Origin: an uncultured cyanobacterium
Lineage (GTDB): Bacteria; Cyanobacteriota; Cyanobacteriia; PCC-6307; Cyanobiaceae
Direction of reading: 5' to 3'
DNA: 25,254 bases
Assembly (NCBI GenBank): GCA_903921295.1
Contig: CAIXOZ010000150.1
Coordinates: 1 to 25,254 of the forward strand
Translations under genes and position numbers: made by a program
Notes under the pieces: generated by a model
Database searches by the model: none
Seen by the model: the letters and a program-made list of their open reading frames with translations, nothing else
Told to the model about the DNA's origin: nothing
In this document: positions 15,547 to 22,892 of the stretch, piece by piece
How the letters are laid out: each line of letters begins with the position of its first letter
Numbering within the stretch: position 1 is the stretch's first letter

Positions 15547-17136
15547 TCATGGGGTCGGTACGGGAAGCTTCTGGTCACGATCCCCTGAAAGGGTCCCGGT
15601 GCGGGTATTGACCGACAACAGCATGAACCGGTGACCGAGCAGAGGAACCTGAAGCAGTGATCGGTTGATCAACAGCGGGGGAGGCGGTTGGACCGGCGGA
15701 AGCCAGGGGGCTTGATGCCGGGGGAACGCGGAGGCACCGCCATCAACGAGACCGCTGCGATGGGCAAGCGTCTCAGGGGTCGGTGGAACCAGCACCGTGG
15801 GGGCCTTGCTGGCGCTGGCACGGCGTCGAAGTTCCTCAGCCTCGCGAGCCCTTGCCAGATCAAGCTCCCGCTGCTGCAGCAGGGCCAGCTGGCTCCGGGG
15901 AACAACGCTCAGCAGATGCCCTGGCGTGGCATCCGCCGGGTAGACGAGACGGACCCGCACAGTCTGGGCGCGCTCTGGATCAAGGAGGAGCGATTTCAAC
16001 TCAAGGGTCTGGCCTGAACGAAGACCGACATGAAGCTCCTGATAGCCCTGCTCGGTTTCAATACCGATCGATCCTCGAAAAGCAGTGAACGAACGTCCAT
16101 TCGGGCTTGGATGGCTGAGGGTGAGGGCATAGGGCCCCTGTCCGATCAGATGGAAGGTGAGATCGAATCGAACCCCATAGGTACCGACATTGTCGAGTGA
16201 GGAATCAACCGTCCGCGTGGCCAGAGGATTGACCTGAACCTCACCGGTCCCGAAGTGATGGCGAAAGGTGCTCGTCAAGGGCACATGTAGTGGAGAGACC
16301 TCAAGGTTGTGGTTCAGGGTGGCCGTGTAGGTGTCGCCGATGGCCACACCACCGACCCGTGAAAAAACCCTTCGGTTCTGGATCTCAGCCACGCGTCGCA
16401 GATAGACGCGCCCGGGTGCCAGTTGACCACGATCGAGTACCGCCAGGACGTCGTCATCCGAGCGAGGATCCTCTGCGGCCACGACGGCCATCTGGAACGG
16501 TCCATCGCTGTGTCCCTTCAACAGGGCATTGGCGATACCAAGCGAAGGAATTTCCGTACGAAACAAGACGACCCGACCAAAAGGCGGGATGATGATTTCG
16601 TCAGGCAGACGGGAATCGAGCTTGCCGCGCAACATCGTGATGGCGGTCGCATCCCCTGGGCCTGTGTTCCAGGGCCGGGGACCCAATGCCTTCACCCCCA
16701 TCAACTGATTGGTCAGATAAGGCGCTTCGAAGCTGTTGCGTACCGAACCAGCCTCGAACTGAATGCGAACCGGTTGAGTACCGGGATTGATCAGAATCGC
16801 AGCCAGATCAAGCTCCCGGCGACCGGTGAGGCGCGAGCGATCATTTGGCAGGTACTTGTGGTGCAGATGGGCTCCGAAGGGGCCATTGAAGGTGAACTCA
16901 GGGTTCGGCAGCACCTGGCCGGTGTCCTGACTGATCGCCTGGCCAGGGGCAGTGTTGATCAGGATGCCCGGTCCGTAGACCTCCTCCGGCTGATTGGAAT
17001 GCAGCACCGGCACGGAGTTGAACTGCCCATTCAGGGGACGGGCCACCTGTCCAGCCATCAGGGGGACAAAAGCCCGGGCCGCCAGCAACGGCAGACCGGC
17101 CCAGGCGAGCAGGAGCGCGATCAGAAAGCGACGCAT
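15547..17136 (-). CDS. DUF3370 family exported protein
   Basis: A 529-residue protein of unknown function. The N-terminus is a Sec-type signal peptide: MRR, a hydrophobic core (FLIALLLAWAGLPLLA) and a likely cleavage site after AARA, so it should be periplasmic or outer-membrane associated. After it come the features I recall from DUF3370 proteins of cyanobacteria: RPLNGQFNSVPVLHSNQPE, GPGILINTAP, FNGPFGAHLHHKY, AAILINPGTQPVRIQF and a PGDATAITMLRGK block. The C-terminal 100 residues include an Arg/Glu/Ala-rich helix (near ELDLARAREAEELRRR) and a Pro-rich tail. The frame is open back to 17484; I chose the ATG at 17136 because it begins directly at the signal peptide, with 17166 as an alternative. 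It precedes the J-domain gene by 42 bases and probably shares a transcript with it. Confidence 0.75.
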   Translation of the reverse strand: MRRFLIALLLAWAGLPLLAARAFVPLMAGQVARPLNGQFNSVPVLHSNQPEEVYGPGILINTAPGQAISQDTGQVLPNPEFTFNGPFGAHLHHKYLPNDRSRLTGRRELDLAAILINPGTQPVRIQFEAGSVRNSFEAPYLTNQLMGVKALGPRPWNTGPGDATAITMLRGKLDSRLPDEIIIPPFGRVVLFRTEIPSLGIANALLKGHSDGPFQMAVVAAEDPRSDDDVLAVLDRGQLAPGRVYLRRVAEIQNRRVFSRVGGVAIGDTYTATLNHNLEVSPLHVPLTSTFRHHFGTGEVQVNPLATRTVDSSLDNVGTYGVRFDLTFHLIGQGPYALTLSHPSPNGRSFTAFRGSIGIETEQGYQELHVGLRSGQTLELKSLLLDPERAQTVRVRLVYPADATPGHLLSVVPRSQLALLQQRELDLARAREAEELRRRASASKAPTVLVPPTPETLAHRSGLVDGGASAFPRHQAPWLPPVQPPPPLLINRSLLQVPLLGHRFMLLSVNTRTGTLSGDRDQKLPVPTP

Positions 17137-17345
17137 GAGATCGGCTGGACCGGCTGGTCTCACCATGAACAAGTCGAGCGTGGAGGGGGCCAATGCCTTC
17201 GATTTCCTTCCACCCAGCACGCGTGGAAAGGCCCCTGACCAAGGGCGTTCGCAGTGGTGCTGGGGACTGATCACTCGTTCGCGTCGGGGAGACTCCATCA
17301 CGCTTCCGAGGTCGCTAGAACCGTCCGGCGCTGTGACATTTTCCC

Positions 17346-17537
17346 ATGGTCCCCCCCTTCCTCTGTGGTGACCGCTTAGGAGATCCGTCCACCCTCCTGC
17401 GTCGTCACAAACAACGCAAGCTCCAGAGCCTGATGTTCTGGCGGGATGGGCTTGAGCGTCAGCTGGCCGCTCTGAACGCTGCAATCTCCACGCTTGAGCA
17501 CCAGATCGAGCGGGACCGAGCTCAGCAGGCCGACTGA
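17346..17537 (+). CDS. Small helical protein of unknown function
   Basis: A 63-residue protein. After about 15 variable residues comes a basic stretch (LLRRHKQRKLQSLMFWRDG) and then a coiled-coil-like helix with heptad-spaced Leu/Ile (LERQLAALNAAISTLEHQIER). I recall similar short proteins in picocyanobacteria but no function. TAGAAC at 17316-17321 is a possible -10 element at 30 bases from the ATG. An AGGAG at 17379-17383 lies inside the frame and hints that translation could start later, but no ATG, GTG or TTG follows at the right distance. The last 16 bases overlap the 3' end of the convergent sigma-factor gene. A real gene is likelier than not because its translation has protein-like heptads and Trp/Leu content. 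Confidence 0.55.
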   Translation: MVPPFLCGDRLGDPSTLLRRHKQRKLQSLMFWRDGLERQLAALNAAISTLEHQIERDRAQQAD

Positions 17538-18361
17538 CCCTGCCAACGGAGCGGAGCTTCCAGGGATGCGCGAAGGGTATCCAGGCCGCGTCGCAGCTGC
17601 CGGCTCACCGTCATCGGACTGATGCCCAGGGTGGCTGCCGTCTGCCTGAGGCTCCGACCCTCCAGGACCACGAACCGGATCACCTGCTGCCGCTGCGGAT
17701 CCAGTCCCCTGAGGGCCTGGAGCACCTGACCTCCCGCCAAGATCTCCTCGACGGGCTCCTCCACCGGCAGGTCCTCCATCGCCTGGTCCTCGAGATCACT
17801 CAGGGAACAGGGCCGGCTGATTCGCTGGGCCGCCTCGAACCCCTGCCATTGGCTTTCGTTCAGGCCCAGGGCCTGACGCAGTTCCGTGGCTGTGGCCAGA
17901 CGCCCGAGGCTGGCCTCGAGTTCCCGGCGGACGGCACGCAGCCGGTCCTCGAGTTCCTGCACCCGCCTGGGAAGGCGAACCGGCCTGGCCTGATCCCGAA
18001 GGTAATGGAGGATGGCCCCCCTGATGTGGGGGCGAGCGAAGGCCGGGAATGGGGTTCCCAGGGTCTCCTGGTAAAGCTCGGCGGCACGCAACAGGCCCAG
18101 CAGGCCCACCTGCTGAAGATCTTCAGCGGTCTCGGGGCAGCGATGGGCGTAGTGCCAGGCGATCGGACGCACCAGATCCCCGTACCGCTCAAGCCGTTGG
18201 TTGCGTTGCTGGAGTTGGGCGGAAGCGGCCTTGGGACGACGGCGAAGGGTCGTGGATGGAAACGGGGTCGTCGGCGCCCTGAGGCTGGACTGGGACGACG
18301 GTTGAAGCAAGGTCAAGGTCTTGAAGCCGATGGTCGAGGGTTCGCTACCCCCTCTCTCCAA
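17522..18361 (-). CDS. Alternative sigma-70 family RNA polymerase sigma factor (group 3-like)
   Basis: About 279 residues from a TTG start. Region 2 spans roughly 57-125: YGDLVRPIAWHYAHR, EDLQQVGLLGLLRAAELY (core binding, region 2.2) and FARPHIRGAILHYLRD (region 2.4-like), followed by the RPVRLPRR segment. Region 3 is near 126-185. Region 4 is near 213-266 with helix-turn-helix SLRQTAATLGISPMTVSRQLRRGL. Region 1.1 of housekeeping sigma factors is absent, so it directs an alternative regulon, as SigF/SigB-type factors do. It is the last of a collinear set and starts 36 bases after the Ap4A phosphorylase gene. The start is uncertain: no ATG or GTG lies before region 2, and TTG at 18361 is preceded by TGAGG at a good distance. 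No anti-sigma gene is adjacent. Confidence 0.9.
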   Translation of the reverse strand: MERGGSEPSTIGFKTLTLLQPSSQSSLRAPTTPFPSTTLRRRPKAASAQLQQRNQRLERYGDLVRPIAWHYAHRCPETAEDLQQVGLLGLLRAAELYQETLGTPFPAFARPHIRGAILHYLRDQARPVRLPRRVQELEDRLRAVRRELEASLGRLATATELRQALGLNESQWQGFEAAQRISRPCSLSDLEDQAMEDLPVEEPVEEILAGGQVLQALRGLDPQRQQVIRFVVLEGRSLRQTAATLGISPMTVSRQLRRGLDTLRASLEAPLRWQGQSAC

Positions 18362-18397
18362 ATGGCTGCCTCACCGGTGGAGCTGGCAACCGTGGGA

Positions 18398-19276
18398 TCA
18401 CGGAATCTCGCCGTCTGTCCTGCTGCTGCGATCGGAGCCGGATCCATCGGCGGCAGCCGCCACCGTGGCCAGCAGGGACCACGGCCCCTGCTCCCGGAGC
18501 CATTCCAGATCCGAGCGCGGGGTGATCAGGAGGTAGCCCGCAAAACCGAGGCCGTTGATGCTGAAACCGGCGGCATGCTCCCGCTCACGGCGGATCGTGA
18601 CGAACCAATCGCGGTCGAACAGCAGGTTGTAACCGTGGCGGGGCTGAAGATCCTGATCCGGCCGCCCCAGCCCGAGTTGCCGGGCATGGCGTGCGTAGAG
18701 GCCCGGAAGATCGGTCCCGCTGCCGTGGCGGTCTTCCCGGGCTGAAATCGCATACGACCAGGGCAGGGGAGCCTGCGTTCCCTGAAGCAGGCTCCGGTAG
18801 ACGGAAGCGAGCGGGCAACTGGCTTCGCCCTCGGCACGGGGCAACAGCTGCAGGTGGCGATGGGGCTGGCTGGCGCCCGCCGTAGCGGAACTGTTGAAGA
18901 ACCAGAGCCCACCCGTGTCCGTCATCACAGTCGACACCGCCGCCCAGTCGTCCTCCTGCAGCCAGCCCGCCTGCGGCTGCCACTGCTGGGTGATCAGCAA
19001 CAGGTGCCCCGGTTGGACCGGGTACTTGTTCAGGAGCAGCAGGTGGCTGTCACCAAGCCGTGCCACCTCCAGCTCGCGGTCCCAGGGCAGAAACGGATTC
19101 GGCTTGGGCCCGCCGGCCCTGAGATGCCTGGGAGTGGCCGAGATCAGCCGTCGGAGCACGAACGGCGAGAGTTCAGGCAGGATCAGCAGTTCGGTGCCCA
19201 GGGGCACCAGCGCCCCGCAGGCGCGGGCCTCCTCGCTGCGGCACAGGGCCGCGTGCCAGAAACGCTCAGCGGCCAC
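18398..19276 (-). CDS. Ap4A phosphorylase / ATP adenylyltransferase-like (HIT superfamily)
   Basis: A 292-residue member of the HIT-fold adenylyltransferases. The active-site histidine triad-type motif is in GASQPHRHLQLLP (HRHLQ, about residues 139-143), and an upstream strand NKYPVQPGHLLLITQQW (about 83-99) is the usual substrate-binding region. The C-terminal part has the second family block (GYNLLFDRDWFVTIRRER, FSINGLGFAGYLLI). Yeast Apa1/Apa2 phosphorolyse diadenosine tetraphosphate to ADP plus ATP; the same reaction is inferred here. Ap4A accumulates under heat and oxidative stress, so the enzyme may tune a stress signal. Start is GTG at 19276, overlapping the end of the SpoIID-like gene by 11 bases. 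The sigma-factor gene follows. Confidence 0.87.
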   Translation of the reverse strand: MAAERFWHAALCRSEEARACGALVPLGTELLILPELSPFVLRRLISATPRHLRAGGPKPNPFLPWDRELEVARLGDSHLLLLNKYPVQPGHLLLITQQWQPQAGWLQEDDWAAVSTVMTDTGGLWFFNSSATAGASQPHRHLQLLPRAEGEASCPLASVYRSLLQGTQAPLPWSYAISAREDRHGSGTDLPGLYARHARQLGLGRPDQDLQPRHGYNLLFDRDWFVTIRREREHAAGFSINGLGFAGYLLITPRSDLEWLREQGPWSLLATVAAAADGSGSDRSSRTDGEIP

Positions 19277-20246
19277 CGGAACGCAGCCGGGCCAGAGAGG
19301 CGCCGGGATAGAAGCGGCCGAGAATTTCGGTGTAGCGGCGGCCGGAGGCCGCCAGGCGCTGGGCGTCGGTCTGGCTCATGCTGGCGCCAAGACCACCATG
19401 GGCCTCCTGCACGATCTGTTGATTGGCGGCATACAGACTCTCGACGATGCCCCCCTGATAGCTGAGGATGATCCCGGAGGTCTGGCGAACGGCCTCCAGA
19501 CTGCGGCCTCGAATGCCGCGCTCCCCGTTGTAGGCCTGCCAGCGGGTCGTGTCGCCAAGGTGCCAGTGCCGCGAGGCCGGACGCGCCATGTGGGCGAGGG
19601 CATAGGAGCGCGCGGCGACAGCCTGGGCCTTGAGGGCCTCCAGCGACCAGCTGCTGGGCATTTCAGCGCCGACAACGGCGGCGATGTAATGCTCGAGGGG
19701 AAGATGATTGACCACCAACCACCCGGGCCCGGAACGGATCAGGCGCAGCCTGCCTGAGTAGGGGTGGCCCTGCACGAGCACCCGATCACCCCGATGGGTC
19801 TCCAGCCAGGCCTCCGCAGGAATCTGACCGAGGACCTGGGGGGAAAGACTGGTGCCTGCAGCGCCTTCGGCGATCAGCGCACCGGAGCGGTGGCGAAGCC
19901 ACCAGGGACCTGTGGCTGAAAGCAGCGGGTTCGATCCCTGACTCTGGAGGGCCACTCTGATCTCGAGATCAAGCGGGGCGCCAGCGGCGGGCTCGACGAG
20001 TTGCACGCCCTCCCGGGTGGTGGCGGCGCGATGGAGCTGCAGGGATTGCTGATCAAGGTCGCTCCGGGATGGAGACGGCGTCGGAGCGGCCAGCAGCGCC
20101 GCCTGCAGAGCGGCGCTGCCATCGCTACGGGCAGAGGACCATCTCTGCATCAGGGCCCCGGTCCCCAGAGCCAGGAGCGCCATCGGCAGGCCCAGCAGCC
20201 AGGGCTTCAACGCTGGCTTCAGGGGGGAGATCGCGTGGTGCCTCAT
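19266..20246 (-). CDS. SpoIID/LytB domain protein
   Basis: A 326-residue membrane-anchored or exported protein. One hydrophobic segment (about 15-33, PWLLGLPMALLALGTGALM) is followed by a Ser/Pro linker. The SpoIID domain occupies about 175-320: VNHLPLEHYIAAVVGAEMPSS, WSLEALKAQAVAARSYALA, GIILSYQGGIVESLYAA and a terminal MSQTDAQRLA region. Glu195 in GAEMP matches the catalytic Glu of SpoIID, a lytic transglycosylase that cleaves denuded peptidoglycan glycan chains. Cyanobacteria do not sporulate, so it probably remodels the wall during growth or division; that role is inference. ATG at 20246 overlaps the phzF-like stop by ATGA, and its own stop overlaps the next gene by 11 bases. Confidence 0.9.
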   Translation of the reverse strand: MRHHAISPLKPALKPWLLGLPMALLALGTGALMQRWSSARSDGSAALQAALLAAPTPSPSRSDLDQQSLQLHRAATTREGVQLVEPAAGAPLDLEIRVALQSQGSNPLLSATGPWWLRHRSGALIAEGAAGTSLSPQVLGQIPAEAWLETHRGDRVLVQGHPYSGRLRLIRSGPGWLVVNHLPLEHYIAAVVGAEMPSSWSLEALKAQAVAARSYALAHMARPASRHWHLGDTTRWQAYNGERGIRGRSLEAVRQTSGIILSYQGGIVESLYAANQQIVQEAHGGLGASMSQTDAQRLAASGRRYTEILGRFYPGASLARLRSGGR

Positions 20247-21175
20247 CCCGGGACGCTCTCAGGGAACAATGTCGACCAGGCCTCAGGATCACAGAGCTGC
20301 TCCTGCCAGGACAGCTGGCCCTCGAGCAGCACCCGGCCAGGCCCGCGCAAACGAATGCTGCCGGGGCTGAGCTGTTCACAGACCATGCCGCCGCCCTGGG
20401 GTGAGCATTGCCAACCCCGGACCGAGGCGCGACCCAGGGCCGCGAACCAATAGGGAGCGACGAGGGCGTGGGCAGAACCGGTGACCGGATCTTCCGGAAT
20501 TCCCAGGCCGGGAGCAAAGAACCGCAGTTGATAATCCGGGGGCTGGCCCTCGATCAACGGCACCGCAACCGCCTGATGGTTCTGGGGCTGCATCAACACC
20601 AGACCGGAGCAGCAGGGCTCGGGCAGCTGCTCGGCAAGGCCGCCAACGGTATCGAGAGCAGCCCTGCCGTCGAGGAGAGCCACGCCGTAGCCCAGCGCTG
20701 AGGTCCAGTAGCGCTCCGCCCCCATGCCCAGGTGCTTCTCAAGCAGTGATGTCAGGCCCTCGGGCACCGCAGCTGGCTGCAGCGGAGCAGCGGGCAGCAC
20801 CATCGAGGCGATCGGGACCTGCTCCAGCGAAGCCTGCGCGTTCATGCCCACAACCAGGGGGCCGGAACGGCTCTGAAAGACGGTGGTCTCACCGGACTCG
20901 AGGGAGCCCCAGTGGTGCAACGCCAGAGTCGCGGCCAGCGTGGCATGGCCGCAGAGCGGCACTTCACAGGTCGGGGTGAACCAGCGAATCGCCCAGCCCT
21001 CGCCCCAGGGGACGACAAAGGCCGTCTCCGACTGCCTGAGACTGGCCGCAACTGACTGCATCCAGGCAGGGCTCGCCGGAGCCTCCAGAGCCACGACAGC
21101 GGCACCATTGCCCTGATGGCACCCGCTGGCGAAGGCCTCAATCAGCAGCAACGGCAGGGCAGAGGCGAACGTCAT
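20243..21175 (-). CDS. PhzF family isomerase/epimerase-like protein
   Basis: A 310-residue protein of the PhzF/diaminopimelate-epimerase fold. The N-terminal half has the general acid/base glutamate in RQSETAFV (Glu50) and CGHATLAATLALHHW (about 75-89). The C-terminal half has the family hallmark FFAPGLGIPEDPVTGSAH (about 219-236). In Pseudomonas PhzF isomerises a phenazine precursor, but most relatives have unknown substrates, and no phenazine genes are nearby. Length and motif set are complete, so it is probably active. It is coupled to gpsA upstream and spoIID downstream through ATGA overlaps at both ends. Confidence 0.92.
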   Translation of the reverse strand: MTFASALPLLLIEAFASGCHQGNGAAVVALEAPASPAWMQSVAASLRQSETAFVVPWGEGWAIRWFTPTCEVPLCGHATLAATLALHHWGSLESGETTVFQSRSGPLVVGMNAQASLEQVPIASMVLPAAPLQPAAVPEGLTSLLEKHLGMGAERYWTSALGYGVALLDGRAALDTVGGLAEQLPEPCCSGLVLMQPQNHQAVAVPLIEGQPPDYQLRFFAPGLGIPEDPVTGSAHALVAPYWFAALGRASVRGWQCSPQGGGMVCEQLSPGSIRLRGPGRVLLEGQLSWQEQLCDPEAWSTLFPESVPG

Positions 21176-22089
21176 GGAAGTTCGTGGCGGAGATCGCGTT
21201 CCATCAAGGCCTGAACGGCCTGGCGAGGGCGCTGCTCTCCATCAACCAATGCCACCACCTGCTCGCTGATCGGCAGGCGCCAACCCTCGCGTTCGGCCAG
21301 CCGCAGCACGGCACGGGCGGTGTTCGGCCCTTCCACAGTGGCGGCGATCCTCTCGAGGGCAGCGCCGCTGGAGAGGCCCTCGGCCAGGAGCTGACCAAAG
21401 CGATAGTTGCGGCTCAGGGGGCTGGTGGCGGTCGCCAGAAGATCACCGAGGCCTGCAAGCCCGTAGAGGCTGCTGGCCTGACCGCCAAGGGCCCTGACGA
21501 CATTGCCCATCTCCGCCAGACCGCGACACAGCAGCGATGCCCGGGCATTGGCGCCGAGGCCTAGCCCATCACAGACCCCCGCCGCGACTGCGATCACATT
21601 CTTGAGGGCACCGGACACCTCGGTGCCGAGGGGATCGGGATTGGTATAGAGACGCAGCTGGTCTCCGCTCAGCTCCTGCTGCAGGCGCCTGGCCAGGGCG
21701 AGATCACTCGACGCCAGCACACTGGCGGCCGGCAGACCCGCTTCGAGCTCCCCGGCCAGATTGGGCCCGCTGAGCACCAGGAGAGAAGCCGAAGGGATGA
21801 TCCGGCCCCACAGCACAGACGGCGTGCAGAGGCGCCTGGCATCGAGGCCTTTGGTGCAGCTGACCAGAGGAAGCTCAGCGGGCCAATGGCCAGCGAAGCG
21901 TTCGATCAACGGTTCGACGCCGACCATCGAGACCGCCGAGACGATCAGATCCCGGGAAGCGAGAAGGTCCACAGGATCTCCGCCATCCCGCCGTGACCAG
22001 GTGCTGAGCTGATGACCCCGCTGGCCGAACAGCCGGGCGAGGGTCTGGCCCCAGGCACCCTGACCCAGGACGGCGATGCGAAGTCCCAT
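21172..22089 (-). CDS. gpsA: Glycerol-3-phosphate dehydrogenase [NAD(P)+]
   Basis: A 305-residue (from 22089) cytoplasmic enzyme that reduces dihydroxyacetone phosphate to sn-glycerol-3-phosphate, the backbone of membrane glycerolipids. The NAD(P)-binding loop is VLGQGAWGQTLARLF at the start. Family blocks follow: VSCTKGLD, LVLSGPNLAGEL, GALKNVIAVAAGVCDGLGLG with the catalytic lysine, and GLAGLGDLLATATSPLSRNY. I chose the ATG at 22089 because the Rossmann strand begins there; an in-frame ATG at 22134 would add 15 residues (MADDGCRLLRTDPPG). It is the first of the tightly overlapping chain gpsA-phzF-spoIID-Ap4A phosphorylase. Confidence 0.95.
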   Translation of the reverse strand: MGLRIAVLGQGAWGQTLARLFGQRGHQLSTWSRRDGGDPVDLLASRDLIVSAVSMVGVEPLIERFAGHWPAELPLVSCTKGLDARRLCTPSVLWGRIIPSASLLVLSGPNLAGELEAGLPAASVLASSDLALARRLQQELSGDQLRLYTNPDPLGTEVSGALKNVIAVAAGVCDGLGLGANARASLLCRGLAEMGNVVRALGGQASSLYGLAGLGDLLATATSPLSRNYRFGQLLAEGLSSGAALERIAATVEGPNTARAVLRLAEREGWRLPISEQVVALVDGEQRPRQAVQALMERDLRHELP

Positions 22090-22140
22090 GCCTGGCGGGT
22101 CGGTGCGAAGCAGACGGCAGCCATCATCCGCCATCCGCGG

Positions 22141-22158
22141 CCGGGACGGCGATCCCGG
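22141..22158. other. Small hairpin between DUF2237 gene and gpsA
   Basis: CCGGGA (22141-22146) and TCCCGG (22153-22158) pair exactly around CGGCGA. It lies just downstream of the DUF2237 stop codon on the minus strand and upstream of gpsA. No T run follows, so it may be an intercistronic RNA-stability element rather than a terminator. Confidence 0.35.
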
Positions 22159-22161
22159 TAA

Positions 22162-22551
22162 TCAGGCGGCGCAGGAACGCAGCAGCTCGAGCGGAATCAA
22201 CTCCAGCGATCGCTCTTCACAGGCTGCCAGCAGCACCGGCGGCGCCAGACCATCGAGATGGGCTTCGAGCCAGCGGCCGGCGCACACGCACCAGTGATCT
22301 CCCGGACGCAGGCCTGGGAAACCGAATTCGGGCCTCGGCGTGCTCAGATCGTTTCCCTGGGCGCGGCTGTAGCTCAGGAAGGCTTCGGTCATCACGCAGC
22401 AGACGGTGTGAAGCCCTCCATCACTGGGATCCGTACGACAACTGCCATCGCGCCACCAGCCGGTCATCGGCTCACAACCACAGATCTGGAGCGGTTCACC
22501 GAGAACGTTCCTGGGGGCGACAACAGCCTCAGGGGAAGGGATCGGCTCCAT
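22162..22551 (-). CDS. DUF2237 family protein
   Basis: A 129-residue protein of unknown function. The family core is unmistakable: NVLGEPLQICGCEPMTGWW, RDGSCRTDPSDGGLHTVCCV, FLSYSRAQGNDLSTP and EFGFPGLRPGDHWCVCAGRW. Conserved cysteines and histidine suggest metal binding or redox chemistry, which is unproven. The frame is open to an ATG at 22647, but the ATG at 22551 (MEPIPSPEAVVAPRNVLG) starts close to where homologues start and leaves 113 bases for promoters of both divergent genes; the longer form would leave only 17. It lies upstream of gpsA on the same strand, separated by a small hairpin. Confidence 0.88.
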   Translation of the reverse strand: MEPIPSPEAVVAPRNVLGEPLQICGCEPMTGWWRDGSCRTDPSDGGLHTVCCVMTEAFLSYSRAQGNDLSTPRPEFGFPGLRPGDHWCVCAGRWLEAHLDGLAPPVLLAACEERSLELIPLELLRSCAA

Positions 22552-22636
22552 CCGTGGGCAGCAACTCAGCTCAGAGTCTGGCCCGGGATTGGCACGAATT
22601 GCGCTGGGGTGGTTGACGAATTCGGGGGGGCAGGCG

Positions 22637-22651
22637 TTAAAGGTCATTCAG
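22637..22651 (+). promoter_or_regulatory. Candidate -10 region of the small acidic gene
   Basis: TTAAAG (22637-22642) followed by ATTCAG (22646-22651) lies 28 bases before the ATG at 22665. It matches the apcD upstream element in sequence, order and distance, apart from one extra base between the two halves. Confidence 0.35.
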
Positions 22652-22664
22652 CAGACCACCCTTC

Positions 22665-22892
22665 ATGAGCTGGGATTTCACCGAAGACGCGGCCTTCATG
22701 GCGCTGTGCGACGCCTTCAAGGAGAGCGGTGAAGACTCCGCGATGGAATTCCTGGCCCATGGAGAAGGGGCCTTCCACTTCCAGGAGCTCGCCCAGAACG
22801 CCGCCGGGGAGGGCATGGACCTCAGTGACTCCAGCGATCTCGAGGAGTTTCAACAGGAGGTGATCGAGAACCTCGAGGCGATGTGCAGCTGA
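22665..22892 (+). CDS. Small acidic protein of unknown function
   Basis: A 75-residue protein that I cannot assign. About 19 of 75 residues are Asp or Glu, with one Lys and no Arg, so it is strongly acidic. It seems to be all helical: DAAFMALCDAFKES, DSAMEFLAHGEGAFHFQELAQNAA and SDLEEFQQEVIENLEAMCS. No signal peptide or membrane segment. The N-terminal spacing slightly recalls Nif11-type leader peptides, but the key residues are not present and no modifying enzyme is nearby. It is divergent from DUF2237 and has a promoter-like motif shared with apcD. A second in-frame ATG at 22698 is possible. Coding is likely from the clean composition and placement. Confidence 0.62.
   Translation: MSWDFTEDAAFMALCDAFKESGEDSAMEFLAHGEGAFHFQELAQNAAGEGMDLSDSSDLEEFQQEVIENLEAMCS

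Noticed and set aside
19925..19945. GGGTTCGATCCC resembling a tRNA T-arm
   Set aside because: The stem bases do not pair in tRNA geometry, no acceptor or anticodon arm is present, and it lies inside the SpoIID-like coding region.
22552..22647. Longer N-terminus for the DUF2237 protein
   Set aside because: It would leave 17 bases between divergent start codons, and the extra residues are not family-like.
22665..22892. Nif11-type leader peptide
   Set aside because: No double-glycine leader site followed by a core peptide and no maturation enzyme nearby.
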